Assembly (NCBI RefSeq): GCF_000025985.1
Contig: NC_003228.3
Coordinates: 3,658,001 to 3,722,000 of the forward strand
Direction: 5' to 3'
DNA: 64,000 bases
Source: Bacteroides fragilis NCTC 9343
GTDB taxonomy: Bacteria > Bacteroidota > Bacteroidia > Bacteroidales > Bacteroidaceae
Shown: positions 16,105-25,729 of the stretch, piece after piece
How the letters are laid out: each line of letters begins with the position of its first letter
Numbering within the stretch: position 1 is the first letter of the stretch
Notes under the pieces: generated by a model
What the model saw: only the letters and a program-made list of their open reading frames with translations
The model's database searches: none
What the model was told of the DNA's origin: nothing
Made by a program: the position numbers and the translations under genes

Positions 16105-17115
16105 ATGAGTAAACCGCAAATCACCATCAAAGACATTGCCCGCGAACTGGGGGTATCGCCCTCCACCGTATCGAGAGCACTGAAGGACAATCCGGACATC
16201 AGCCAGGAGACGAGGGATGCTATACATAAGTACGCGCGCGAACATAATTATAAGCCCAACGTACTGGCACTGAACCTGCGCACCAGCCGTTCGAACACCA
16301 TCGGGGTCATCATCCCCCAGTTAGTTCACCACTTCTTTTCGTGTGTGCTGAGCGGCATTGAGAGAACGGCGGCCGAAGCGGGCTACAACATCCTGGTGGC
16401 GCAAAGCAACGAGGAGTACGAGCGGGAGGTAAAAATCGTTCACTCCTTCCTCGCCGCACGGGTTTGCGGAGTCATCACTTCGCTCGCCAAAGACACATCC
16501 CGATATGACCATTACCAGGAATTGCTGGACAACAATATTCCTATCGTTTTCTACGATCGCATCTGTACCGGTATCAACACCGAACGGGTGGTGGTAGACG
16601 ATTACGCCGGTTCGTTTGCCGCCGTGGAGTATATGATACAGACGGGCTGCAAGCGCATCTTCTTTTATAGCGCCGCTCCCCACCTCGAAATATCGAAAAA
16701 CCGGCGGAACGGTTATATGGACGCGATGAAAAAGTATCGGATTCCGGTGGACCAAAGCATGATAAAGTTATGTGACAGCCGCGAAAAAGCGATCGCCATC
16801 ACACCCGCTCTGCTCGAAAGGCCGGATCATCCGGACGGCTTCTTCGCCATCAATGACGAAACAGCTTCGGGCATCCTCTACTCGTGCAAACTGACCGGAC
16901 GGAAAGTGCCCGACGAAGTGTCCATCTGCGGATTCACCGACGGCGCCATCGCCCAAAGCACAGATCCGAAGCTGACCACAGTGGAGCAACATGGCGAAGA
17001 GGTGGGCAAAAGCACCATCAGGCTGCTGATAGACAAACTGGAAGGGAACGATGAAGGAAAAAGCGGTAATAAAATCGTGCGTACCAACTTAGTGGTACGG
17101 GGAACGACGAAATAA
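16105..17115 (+). CDS. LacI-family transcriptional regulator of the maltodextrin locus
   Basis: The 336-residue protein has an N-terminal LacI helix-turn-helix: ITIKDIARELGVSPSTVSRALKDNP at residues 6-30, then the hinge helix region KPNVLALNLRTSRSNTIGVIIP. The effector domain is of the periplasmic-binding type (to about 330), with a typical TGCKRIFFYSAAP and a GFTDGAIAQSTDPKLTTVEQ C-terminal block. It is divergent from susC and lies 20 bp upstream of the sugar permease, so it probably heads a three-gene message with the permease and the phosphorylase. A maltose or maltodextrin effector is inferred from context. Whether it activates or represses is unknown; the operator position suggests activation. 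Confidence 0.92.
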   Translation: MSKPQITIKDIARELGVSPSTVSRALKDNPDISQETRDAIHKYAREHNYKPNVLALNLRTSRSNTIGVIIPQLVHHFFSCVLSGIERTAAEAGYNILVAQSNEEYEREVKIVHSFLAARVCGVITSLAKDTSRYDHYQELLDNNIPIVFYDRICTGINTERVVVDDYAGSFAAVEYMIQTGCKRIFFYSAAPHLEISKNRRNGYMDAMKKYRIPVDQSMIKLCDSREKAIAITPALLERPDHPDGFFAINDETASGILYSCKLTGRKVPDEVSICGFTDGAIAQSTDPKLTTVEQHGEEVGKSTIRLLIDKLEGNDEGKSGNKIVRTNLVVRGTTK

Positions 17116-17135
17116 ATCTACTTAATAAATACACC

Positions 17136-18452
17136 ATGAAAGTAAAGCCTGACTTAAGTTTTTGGAAGCTGTGGAATATCAGCTTCGGTTTTTTCGGCGT
17201 GCAGATAGCCTATGCCCTTCAAAGCGCCAACATCAGCCGTATATTCGCCACGCTGGGCGCCGACCCGCACAGCCTGAGCTATTTTTGGATACTCCCTCCG
17301 CTGGCGGGAATCATTGTACAACCGATCATCGGAGCTGCCAGCGACAAGACATGGACCCGTTTCGGACGACGCATCCCCTACCTTTTTGCGGGTTCGCTGC
17401 TGGCGGTATGGGTGATGTGCCTACTGCCTAATGCGGGAAGTTTCGGTATGGCAGTCGGCACGGCCATGATCTTCGGACTGGTAGCGTTGATGTTTCTCGA
17501 TACTTCCATCAATATGGCGATGCAGCCTTTCAAGATGCTGGTGGGTGACATGGTGAACGAGAAACAGAAAGGGCTGGCCTACTCCATTCAGAGTTTCCTG
17601 TGCAATGCGGGTAGCCTGATGGGCTATCTTTTCCCATTCATCTTCACATTTATCGGGATCAGCAACACGGCGGACAAGGGCACGGTGCCCGACTCGGTGA
17701 TTTACTCGTTCTACATCGGCGCCGCCATCCTGATTCTATGCGTCATCTATACCACAGTAAAAGTGAAAGAGATGCCTCCCAAAGAGTTTGAAGAGTTCCA
17801 TGGTATCACGGCGGACGAAAAGAAGGAAAAAGCCGACTTTATCTCCCTGCTGAAGCATGCTCCCAAAGTGTTTTGGACGGTAGGGCTGGTACAGTTTTTT
17901 TGCTGGGCCGCCTTCATGTACATGTGGACCTACACCAACGGTGCCATTGCCGCCACGGTGTGGGGCACTACGGACGTCCAAAGCGCCGGCTATCAGGAAG
18001 CGGGCAACTGGGTAGGCGTGCTGTTCGCCGTGCAGGCCATCGGATCAGTCATCTGGGCTGTGATATTGCCATTGTTCAAGGCCCGCAAACAGGCCTATGC
18101 CCTGAGCCTCGTACTGGGTGGCATCGGTTTCATATCCACCCTGTTCTTCCACAACGAATATCTGCTGTTCATCTCTTATCTGCTGATCGGCTGTGCCTGG
18201 GCCGCCATGCTTGCCATGCCGTTCACTATCCTGACCAATTCGGTTTCGGGCAAAAACATGGGGGCTTACCTAGGACTGTTCAACGGAACCATCTGTGTAC
18301 CGCAAATCGCCGCCGCCCTTGTCGGAGGAGGACTGCTCCACCTCGTCGGGGGGCATCAGGTGAACATGCTGGTGCTGGCAGGCGTACTCCTGATTGCAGG
18401 TGCCATTTGTGTATATTTCATCAAAGAGACGATGGCGCATCACGAAGCGTAA
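17136..18452 (+). CDS. Inner-membrane sugar MFS transporter (maltose-type, SLC45/GPH-like)
   Basis: The 438-residue protein has about 12 hydrophobic segments. The start, LSFWKLWNISFGFFGVQIAYALQ, and the loop GAASDKTWTRFGRRIPYLF carry the D-x-x-W-x-R-x-G-R-R-x-P pattern of sugar:cation symporters related to SLC45 and bacterial MalT. The second half repeats the transporter fold (SVSGKNMGAYLGLFNG). It would bring maltose or short maltodextrins from periplasm to cytoplasm. It follows the LacI gene by 20 bp and precedes the GH65 phosphorylase, so import and phosphorolysis are paired. Confidence 0.9.
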   Translation: MKVKPDLSFWKLWNISFGFFGVQIAYALQSANISRIFATLGADPHSLSYFWILPPLAGIIVQPIIGAASDKTWTRFGRRIPYLFAGSLLAVWVMCLLPNAGSFGMAVGTAMIFGLVALMFLDTSINMAMQPFKMLVGDMVNEKQKGLAYSIQSFLCNAGSLMGYLFPFIFTFIGISNTADKGTVPDSVIYSFYIGAAILILCVIYTTVKVKEMPPKEFEEFHGITADEKKEKADFISLLKHAPKVFWTVGLVQFFCWAAFMYMWTYTNGAIAATVWGTTDVQSAGYQEAGNWVGVLFAVQAIGSVIWAVILPLFKARKQAYALSLVLGGIGFISTLFFHNEYLLFISYLLIGCAWAAMLAMPFTILTNSVSGKNMGAYLGLFNGTICVPQIAAALVGGGLLHLVGGHQVNMLVLAGVLLIAGAICVYFIKETMAHHEA

Positions 18453-18513
18453 AAGTATACTGCGGAAAGACAAAAAGTGCTCCATAAGCAGCTATAGCGC
18501 GAATGACTTTTGA

Positions 18514-18566
18514 GTTTAAAAGAGAGGGGGTATTGGTTTAAAATCAAAGTACCCTCTCTTTTAAAC
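18514..18566. repeat. Nested palindrome after the MFS gene, terminator-like
   Basis: GTTTAAAAGAGAGGGGGTA (18514-18532) pairs with TACCCTCTCTTTTAAAC (18550-18566). The loop holds a second near-palindrome, TTGGTTTAAAATCAA. Further TTTAAACCAA copies follow, to 18592. It may end the MFS transcript. The rest of the 352-bp gap holds a weak -7-like TATCTTGG at 18763 and nothing else that I can name. Confidence 0.55.
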
Positions 18567-18804
18567 CAAAGGCTACCTGATTTTAAACCAACGCAACCTC
18601 CGTCGGCAAGGGATAAAAGAATACCTTCATAACAAAATAAATCGCCCCTTACCTGTCGCTGATCCGGAATCATCTCCCACCATTCGTACCATAAAATAGC
18701 ACGAAAGATAAAAAGAGCGCAGAGTTTTATCTGTTATCCACTGTCGGCACGGACTTTTTTTGTATCTTGGGTGCCGTAAACAACCGACTCAATCTTAAAA
18801 AGCC

Positions 18805-21120
18805 ATGAAACAATTCCTCAAGGTAGACGAATGGAACATCATAGAAGAGGGTTTTCACCCCGATAACATGCGCGCTTCGGAAAGCATATTCAGCCTCGGA
18901 AACGGCCGGTTCGGACAGCGGGGAAATTTTGAAGAAACCTATAGCAGTGACAGCCTGCAAGGCTCGTACGTGGCAGGCATCACCTTCCTGGACCGAACCC
19001 GGGTGGGATGGTGGAAAAACGGATATCCCCGTTTCTTCTCGCGCGTCCCCAACGCACCGGACTGGAGCGGCATTTACCTGAGACTGATCGATGAGGAGCT
19101 GGACCTGGCCCATTGGGATGTAGAAGCATACAGACGACGACTCGACATGCGCGAGGGAATCTCTTACCGCGACTTTCGGGTGACCTCACCCAAAGGCCAC
19201 ACGCTGGAAGTACACGTAGAGCATATCAACAGCCTGGCAAACCAAAATCTTTGTCTGATAAAGTACAGTGTGACGTCGGTGAACTACGAAGGTAAAATCT
19301 CCCTGGTACCCTTCCTGAACGGCGACGTAAAGCACGAGAACTCTAATTTCGACGAAAAAATGTGGAACATCCTGCGGGCCGAAGCTACTAACGAGTACGC
19401 CTACCTCTGGGTGCAAACCAAGCATGAGGATTCACAAATCTGCCTGGGCATGACTTACCAGTTTTATAAAAACAGCAAACCCACCCATATCAGTCCCATC
19501 AAAATAGAAAAGGAGAAATTGACAGGATTCAGCGCCGGTGCCGATGTGAAACCGGGTGACCGGGTGACTCTGGAAAAATATGTTGCTATCCTCTCCTCTC
19601 TGCAATGCGACCGTCAGGAGTTGGTGGAGTATGCTGTGGACGAAGCGCAAGCCGCCAAAGAGCAGGGTTGGGAAGCACTGGTCGGCGCGCACAAACAGCA
19701 ATGGGAAGAAATCTGGGAGGAAAGTGATGTGATGATCGAGGGAGACCCGGCAGCGCAACAGGGCATCCGTTTCAACATCTTCCAGCTGAACCAAAGCTAC
19801 CGGGGAGACGACGCGCGCCTGAACATCAGCCCCAAAGGATTTACCGGTGAGAAATATGGCGGAAATACACAATGGAACACCGAACTGTGCTGCGTGCCCT
19901 ACTTCCTGTTATCGACCCCGAGAGAAATATCACGGAAACTCTTGCTATACCGTTACAACCAACTACCCAAAGCCATCGAAAACGCACGCAAACTGGGATT
20001 CGGCGGCGGAGCCGCCCTCTATCCGATGGTGACTATCCATGGAGAAGAGTGCCACAACGAATGGGAAATCACATTCGAAGAGATACACCGCAACAACATC
20101 ATCGTGTATGCCATCATGCAATTTTCGAGGGTAACAGGCAACAAAGAATATATCGCCTACTACGGTCTGGAAGTGATGATCGCCATCAGCCGTTTCTGGA
20201 GCCAGCGAGTCTCTTTCTCGGAAGCCCGACAGAAGTATGTGCTGCTCGGGGTAACCGGACCCAATGAATACGAGAACAATGTAAACAACAACTGGTACAC
20301 CAACTACTCTTGCGTGCAGTGCCTGCAAAGCACCATCGAATGCCTGGAGATGGTGGCGCATGAATATCCGGAAGAGTACAACCGGATACGTCGCTCAACC
20401 GAGTTCCGGCATGCCGAAGAGACGGCGCGATGGAAGGAGATCATCGAGAAAATGTATCTGCCCGAAGACAAAGAACGCGGTATCTTTGTGCAAGACGACG
20501 GCTATCCGGACAAAGTGCTGGGTACGGTAAACGATATTCCCGTCAACGAACGGCCGATCAACCAACACTGGTCGTGGGACCGGATTCTGCGCTCGTGCTA
20601 CATCAAGCAAAGCGATGTGCTGTTGGGACTTTTCCTCTATTATGAACATTTCGACCGGGAAACCATCCGTCGCAACTTCCGGTTTTACGAACCCCGCACC
20701 GTACACGAATCTTCTCTTTCGCCTTTCGTGCATGCCATTCTGGCTGCATGGATAGGAGATACGGAAGAAGCTTACCGTCTCTTCCTGCATTCCACACGCC
20801 TGGATCTGGACGACTACAACAACGAGGTGCACCAAGGCCTGCACGTCACCAGTATGGCCGGAAGTTGGCAAATCATTGTACGCGGATTCGCGGGAATGAA
20901 AATACTGGACGGACAACTCGACCTCACTCCCATCATTCCCGAAGCATGGGACAGCTATACTTTCAAAGTAAATTTCCGCAACTGCACCTTGCAGATGAAA
21001 GTCGGAAAACAAGAGATAAAAATCTCTCTTTTAGAGGGATATGAATTGAACATACGCATCTCCGAAGTTGTTTATAACCTGAAAAAGGGTAAAGATTTGA
21101 TTGTACCGAAACAAAATTAA
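18805..21120 (+). CDS. GH65 glycoside phosphorylase, probably maltose phosphorylase
   Basis: The 771-residue cytoplasmic enzyme has the GH65 layout: an N-terminal beta-sandwich (about 1-270), a linker, an (alpha/alpha)6 barrel (about 310-690) and a short C-terminal beta-sheet. The catalytic acid is E488 in VTGPNEYENN, matching the GP(D/N)EY signature, and the phosphate-binding barrel region HQGLHVTSMAGSW is present. GH65 phosphorylases split maltose with inorganic phosphate to beta-glucose-1-phosphate and glucose. Kojibiose, trehalose or nigerose phosphorylase cannot be excluded by sequence alone. The maltodextrin neighbours argue for maltose. No beta-phosphoglucomutase gene, which would be expected to process the product, is present in the window. 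Confidence 0.9.
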   Translation: MKQFLKVDEWNIIEEGFHPDNMRASESIFSLGNGRFGQRGNFEETYSSDSLQGSYVAGITFLDRTRVGWWKNGYPRFFSRVPNAPDWSGIYLRLIDEELDLAHWDVEAYRRRLDMREGISYRDFRVTSPKGHTLEVHVEHINSLANQNLCLIKYSVTSVNYEGKISLVPFLNGDVKHENSNFDEKMWNILRAEATNEYAYLWVQTKHEDSQICLGMTYQFYKNSKPTHISPIKIEKEKLTGFSAGADVKPGDRVTLEKYVAILSSLQCDRQELVEYAVDEAQAAKEQGWEALVGAHKQQWEEIWEESDVMIEGDPAAQQGIRFNIFQLNQSYRGDDARLNISPKGFTGEKYGGNTQWNTELCCVPYFLLSTPREISRKLLLYRYNQLPKAIENARKLGFGGGAALYPMVTIHGEECHNEWEITFEEIHRNNIIVYAIMQFSRVTGNKEYIAYYGLEVMIAISRFWSQRVSFSEARQKYVLLGVTGPNEYENNVNNNWYTNYSCVQCLQSTIECLEMVAHEYPEEYNRIRRSTEFRHAEETARWKEIIEKMYLPEDKERGIFVQDDGYPDKVLGTVNDIPVNERPINQHWSWDRILRSCYIKQSDVLLGLFLYYEHFDRETIRRNFRFYEPRTVHESSLSPFVHAILAAWIGDTEEAYRLFLHSTRLDLDDYNNEVHQGLHVTSMAGSWQIIVRGFAGMKILDGQLDLTPIIPEAWDSYTFKVNFRNCTLQMKVGKQEIKISLLEGYELNIRISEVVYNLKKGKDLIVPKQN

Positions 21121-21295
21121 GGCAGGGAGTTCTATGGCAGGACTCAAAGGAACATAAAGGCAAAAAGATATACTTCTTTGATTTTCAAACAGGTAAGGAA
21201 AATTACACCTTCTTATGCTCTCTTCGGTAAATCAATATTTCGTTAATAATATGAAATATACAAACCGGAAAACTGTTTTTGGTTTTTTAGTTTTA

Positions 21296-21303
21296 TATCT
21301 TTG
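21296..21303 (+). promoter_or_regulatory. RND efflux operon promoter -7 element
   Basis: TATCTTTG is a perfect -7 element about 160 bp before the adaptor gene. A TTTG at 21278-21281 is closer than usual (14 bp). The transcribed leader would contain copy 2 of the palindromic repeat. The rest of the 342-bp gap is AT-rich without other signals. Confidence 0.55.
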
Positions 21304-21358
21304 CGCCCTCAAAATGTGACTAAACAGACTATTAATTACTTTAAAACGAACTAAAGGA

Positions 21359-21433
21359 GTTCGCCACAACACCATACAGAGTTTCTTTTCTATTGTTTCC
21401 ACTCTGTGGAACTCTCTGTGAATCTGTGGTGAA
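21359..21433. repeat. Palindromic intergenic repeat, copy 2 (divergent)
   Basis: The left arm GTTCGCCACAACACCATACAGAG and right arm CTCTGTGAATCTGTGGTGAA share the ends of the family but the middle differs. It ends 29 bp before the efflux adaptor start. Confidence 0.65.
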
Positions 21434-21462
21434 AGGAACAAAAAACACTTAGCGTATAATCA

Positions 21463-22524
21463 ATGGGAAATATGAAAAAAAACTATGGATGTATCCTCGC
21501 AGCCCTCATTCTACTGACGGCTTGCGGACAAAAGAAAGAAGACAGTGTGACAACAGTACGCCCCGTAAAGACGGCCAGGGTAGAGTCCCGGTCGGAAATC
21601 AGAAAAGACTTCTCGGGCATTGTAGAGGCTGTGGACTATGTGAAACTGGCCTTCCGCGTGAGCGGACAGATCATTAACCTGCCAGTCGTAGAAGGCCAAA
21701 GGGTCAAAAAAGGACAACTGATTGCCGCTATCGACCCGCGTGATCTGGCTTTGCAATACGCGGCAGACAAATCGGCTTACGAAACCGCCGCCGCACAAGT
21801 GGAGCGTAACAAACGATTGCTGGCACGGCAAGCCATCTCGGTACAGGAATATGAAATCAGCGTATCGACCTTCCAACAAAAAAAGTCGGCCTACGAACTT
21901 TCAAGCAATAATATGCGGGACACCAGACTGACGGCTCCTTTTGACGGCTCGATCGAGAAGCGGTTAGTAGAAAATTACCAACGCGTGAACTCGGGAGAAG
22001 GCATTGTACAGCTGGTGAACACCAAAAAACTACGCATCAAATTCACTATCCCCGACGCTTACCTTTACCTGCTCCGCTCCAAAGACCAACGTTTCCGCGT
22101 AGAATTCGACACCTACCGCGGGCACATCTTCAACGCCAAACTGGAGGAGTATCTCGACATATCGACAGACGGTACCGGTATCCCGGTGACCATCACGATC
22201 GACGATCCGGCTTTCGACCATGCCCTGTACGAAGTAAAACCGGGCTTTACGTGCAGCATACGCTTCTCTGCCGATGTAGGCCCGTTCCTGGAAGAGAGCA
22301 TGACGGTGGTGCCGCTGAGCGCGATATTCGGTGAAAGCGAAGGTAACAAAACCTACGTATGGGTATTGAACGGAAACCAAGTGAACCGTCGTGAAGTAAC
22401 CGTTTACTCTCCTATGGGAGATGCACAGGCTTTCATTTCAAAAGGATTGAAAGCAGGCGAGACTGTGGTGACAGCCGGTGTGACACAACTGGTAGAAGGT
22501 GAAACGGTAAAGGAACTGAAATAA
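21463..22524 (+). CDS. RND efflux periplasmic adaptor (membrane fusion) lipoprotein
   Basis: The 353-residue protein (or 350 from the ATG at 21472, which fits the signal peptide better) has a lipobox, LLTAC. The hairpin/lipoyl order of MFP proteins follows: VDYVKLAFRVSGQIINLPV, GQRVKKGQLIAAIDPRDL, a short coiled-coil (about 85-140), DTRLTAPFDGSIEKRLVEN, then a beta-barrel and membrane-proximal domain. It links the inner-membrane pump to the outer-membrane channel. It is first of three efflux genes. No regulator gene is adjacent. Typical substrates are drugs, bile acids or dyes, but none can be assigned here. Confidence 0.92.
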   Translation: MGNMKKNYGCILAALILLTACGQKKEDSVTTVRPVKTARVESRSEIRKDFSGIVEAVDYVKLAFRVSGQIINLPVVEGQRVKKGQLIAAIDPRDLALQYAADKSAYETAAAQVERNKRLLARQAISVQEYEISVSTFQQKKSAYELSSNNMRDTRLTAPFDGSIEKRLVENYQRVNSGEGIVQLVNTKKLRIKFTIPDAYLYLLRSKDQRFRVEFDTYRGHIFNAKLEEYLDISTDGTGIPVTITIDDPAFDHALYEVKPGFTCSIRFSADVGPFLEESMTVVPLSAIFGESEGNKTYVWVLNGNQVNRREVTVYSPMGDAQAFISKGLKAGETVVTAGVTQLVEGETVKELK

Positions 22525-22551
22525 GAGTGCCCGTTCAACGCAATAATTAAT

Positions 22552-22646
22552 TTCACCACAGATTACACGGATTAACACAGATTTTTTAATCTTATTATCA
22601 ATAATATAAATCATTAATCTGTGAAAATCCGTGTAATCTGTGGTGC
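22552..22646. repeat. Palindromic intergenic repeat, copy 3 (inside efflux operon)
   Basis: The left arm TTCACCACAGATTACACGGATTAACACAGATT starts at 22552; the right arm AATCTGTGAAAATCCGTGTAATCTGTGGTGCA ends about 20 bp before the pump start. It lies between adaptor and pump genes of one operon, so it is transcribed. Confidence 0.85.
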
Positions 22647-22666
22647 ACTCAAAACCATATACAATC

Positions 22667-25600
22667 ATGAATTTAGCCAAATATTCATTAGACAATACCA
22701 AAGTAATCTACTTCTTTCTGGCTGTATTGCTGATCGGAGGAGTCTTCTCTTTCGGCAAACTGGGAAAGAAGGAAGACGCTCCTTTTGTCATCAAATCGGC
22801 CGTCATCATGACGCGCTATCCCGGTGCCGAGCCTGCCGAAGTGGAACGGCTGATCACCGAACCCATCTCCCGCGAGATACAAAGCATGAGCGGAGTATAC
22901 AAAATCAAGTCCGAATCCATGTATGGCATTTCCAAAATCACATTCGAACTGCTCCCTTCGCTACCCGCCTCTTCCATCCCTCAGAAATGGGATGAACTGC
23001 GACGCAAGGTACTTAACATACAGCCACAGTTACCCAGCGGCTCTTCGGTACCGACGGTTTCGGACGACTTCGGCGATGTGTTCGGTATTTATTACGGACT
23101 GACGGCCGACGACGGATTCAGTTATGAAGAGATGAGAAATTGGGCCGAACGCATCAAGACACAGGTAGTCACTGCCGACGGAGTAATGAAAGTAGCACTC
23201 TTCGGCACACAGACCGAAGTGGTAAACATCTCCATCTCCGTGAACAAGCTGGCGGGTATGGGCATCGATCCCAAACAACTGGCCGGCCTGTTGCAATCGC
23301 AAAACCAAATTATCAACACCGGAGAGATTACAGCCGGCGAGCAACAGCTACGCGTGGTGGCCAACGGCATGTACACCACAGTGGACGACATCCGGAACCA
23401 GGTCATCACCACCCGGGCCGGACAGGTAAAACTGGGAGACATCGCTGTGATAGAGAAAGGATACATGGACCCGCCGAGCACCATCATGCGTGTCAACGGT
23501 AAACGCGCCATCGGTATCGGTGTATCGACCGACCCGCAACGAGACGTGGTACTGACGGGAGAAATGGTAGACAAGAAACTGGCCGAACTCCTCCCCCTGA
23601 TGCCCGTAGGACTGAATCTGGAGAGTCTTTATCTCGAAAACGTCATAGCCAAAGAGGCCAATAACGGATTTATCATCAACCTGATAGAATCCATACTGAT
23701 CGTTATTGTCATCATCATGCTGGTGATGGGAATGCGCGCCGGAGTATTGATCGGCACTTCGCTGGTTTTCTCCATCGGAGGCACACTGCTTATCATGTCA
23801 TTCATGGGGGTAGGACTCAACCGAACGTCACTTGCGGGATTTATCATTGCCATGGGTATGCTGGTGGACAATGCCATCGTGGTGACGGACAACGCCCAAA
23901 TAGCCATCGCCCGCGGTGTGGACCGCCGGAAAGCATTGATTGACGGAGCCACCGGCCCGCAATGGGGACTGCTGGGCGCCACATTCATTGCCATCTGTTC
24001 GTTCCTGCCGCTCTATCTGGCACCTTCGTCGGTAGCCGAGATCGTGAAGCCGCTCTTTGTCGTACTGGCCATTTCGCTGGGGTTAAGTTGGGTACTGGCA
24101 CTGACGCAGACCACCGTATTCGGAAACTTCATCCTCAAATCCAAAGCAAAGAATGCCGGCAAAGATCCGTATGACAAACCGTTCTATCACAAGTTCGAAA
24201 AAATACTGAGCGTTTTGATTCGGCGGAAAATCGTGACGCTGGGGTCGATGATCGTACTCTTTGTCGTCTCTCTGGTAGTAATGGGAATGATGCCGCAAAA
24301 CTTCTTCCCGTCTCTGGACAAGCCTTACTTCCGTGCCGACGTGTTCTATCCGGACGGATATGGAGTAAACGATGTGGCCCGGGAAATGAAAAAAGTAGAA
24401 GCTCACTTGCTGAAACTGCCGGAAGTGAAGAAAGTATCGATCACCTTCGGAAGCACTCCGTTGCGTTACTATCTGGCATCGACCTCAGTCGGTCCGAAAC
24501 CGAATTTTGCCAACGTACTGGTAGAACTGAACGACAGCAAGTATACCAAGGAATATGAAGAGAAGTTCGATGTATACATGAAGGCCAACTTCCCGAATGC
24601 CATCACCCGTACCAGCCTGTTCAAGCTGTCACCGGCTGTGGACGCGGCCATCGAAATCGGCTTCATCGGTCCCAATGTGGATACGTTGGTAGCACTGACC
24701 AACCAGGCGTTGGAAATCATGCACCGGAATCCCGACCTTATTAATATACGTAACTCCTGGGGAAACAAAATTCCTATCTGGAAACCAATTTACAGTCCGG
24801 AGCGGGCACAGCCGTTGGGAGTATCCCGTCAGGGCATGGCACAAAGCATCCAGATCGGGACGAACGGTATGACATTGGGTGAATTCCGCCAGGGAGACCA
24901 GGTACTGCCTATCTTATTGAAAGGCAATAGCGTGGCAGATTCCTTCCGCATTAACGACCTGCGCACACTGCCCGTATTCGGCAATGGTCCCGAGACCACC
25001 AGTCTGGAACAGGTGGTGTCGGAATTCGATTTCCGATATCGCTTCTCAAACGTGAAAGACTATAACCGGCAGTTGGTGATGATGGCGCAATGTGACCCGC
25101 GACGGGGAGTGAACGCCATCGCAGCTTTCAACCAGATATGGTCTCAGGTACAGAAGGAAATCAAGATTCCGGAAGGCTACACCTTGAAATACTTTGGTGA
25201 ACAGGAGAGTCAGGTGGAATCGAACGAAGCTTTGGCAAAGAATCTGCCGCTGACCTTCTTCCTGATGTTTACCACCCTGCTGCTGTTGTTCAAGACGTAT
25301 CGCAAGCCGACAGTCATCCTGCTGATGCTTCCACTGATATTCATCGGCATCGTATTGGGATTACTGCTGTTGGGCAAATCGTTCGATTTCTTCGCCATTC
25401 TCGGCTTGTTGGGACTGATCGGTATGAATATCAAAAACGCCATTGTACTGGTAGACCAGATCGACATCGAAAATCAATCGGGACTCGATCCGCGCAAAGC
25501 GGTGATCAAAGCAACGATCAGCCGTATCGTGCCGGTAGCCATGGCTTCGGGTACAACAATCCTGGGTATGCTTCCGTTGCTGTTCGACGCCATGTTCGGC

Positions 25601-25702
25601 GGAATGGCGGCTACCATCATGGGCGGACTGCTCGTAGCTTCGGCACTGACCCTGTTCGTGCTTCCGGTAGCCTATTGCGCCATTCACAGGATTAAGGGAT
25701 AA
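22667..25702 (+). CDS. RND-family efflux pump permease
   Basis: The ATG at 22667 (MNLAKYSLDNTKVIYFFL) gives 1011 residues and the usual short N-terminal cytoplasmic helix. A GTG at 22640 lies in the repeat and is rejected. Twelve membrane segments appear in the RND 1+5+1+5 order with two large periplasmic loops. TM4 carries GMLVDNAIVVTDNAQIA, where RND pumps place their proton-relay acids. The duplicate in the second half reads GMNIKNAIVLVDQ. The protein expels substrates using the proton gradient, together with the adaptor and the TolC-like gene on either side. It resembles the multidrug (HAE) group more than heavy-metal pumps. Confidence 0.93.
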   Translation: MNLAKYSLDNTKVIYFFLAVLLIGGVFSFGKLGKKEDAPFVIKSAVIMTRYPGAEPAEVERLITEPISREIQSMSGVYKIKSESMYGISKITFELLPSLPASSIPQKWDELRRKVLNIQPQLPSGSSVPTVSDDFGDVFGIYYGLTADDGFSYEEMRNWAERIKTQVVTADGVMKVALFGTQTEVVNISISVNKLAGMGIDPKQLAGLLQSQNQIINTGEITAGEQQLRVVANGMYTTVDDIRNQVITTRAGQVKLGDIAVIEKGYMDPPSTIMRVNGKRAIGIGVSTDPQRDVVLTGEMVDKKLAELLPLMPVGLNLESLYLENVIAKEANNGFIINLIESILIVIVIIMLVMGMRAGVLIGTSLVFSIGGTLLIMSFMGVGLNRTSLAGFIIAMGMLVDNAIVVTDNAQIAIARGVDRRKALIDGATGPQWGLLGATFIAICSFLPLYLAPSSVAEIVKPLFVVLAISLGLSWVLALTQTTVFGNFILKSKAKNAGKDPYDKPFYHKFEKILSVLIRRKIVTLGSMIVLFVVSLVVMGMMPQNFFPSLDKPYFRADVFYPDGYGVNDVAREMKKVEAHLLKLPEVKKVSITFGSTPLRYYLASTSVGPKPNFANVLVELNDSKYTKEYEEKFDVYMKANFPNAITRTSLFKLSPAVDAAIEIGFIGPNVDTLVALTNQALEIMHRNPDLINIRNSWGNKIPIWKPIYSPERAQPLGVSRQGMAQSIQIGTNGMTLGEFRQGDQVLPILLKGNSVADSFRINDLRTLPVFGNGPETTSLEQVVSEFDFRYRFSNVKDYNRQLVMMAQCDPRRGVNAIAAFNQIWSQVQKEIKIPEGYTLKYFGEQESQVESNEALAKNLPLTFFLMFTTLLLLFKTYRKPTVILLMLPLIFIGIVLGLLLLGKSFDFFAILGLLGLIGMNIKNAIVLVDQIDIENQSGLDPRKAVIKATISRIVPVAMASGTTILGMLPLLFDAMFGGMAATIMGGLLVASALTLFVLPVAYCAIHRIKG

Positions 25703-25729
25703 AGAAACGAATTAAAAATCTAAAAGTAT

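Noticed and set aside
22640..22666. Extended starts inside palindromic repeats (for example GTG at 22640, GTG at 44936, start at 56301)
   Set aside because: These reading frames begin in the repeat sequence and give IRVICG-like peptides; the downstream ATGs fit signal peptides or family starts.
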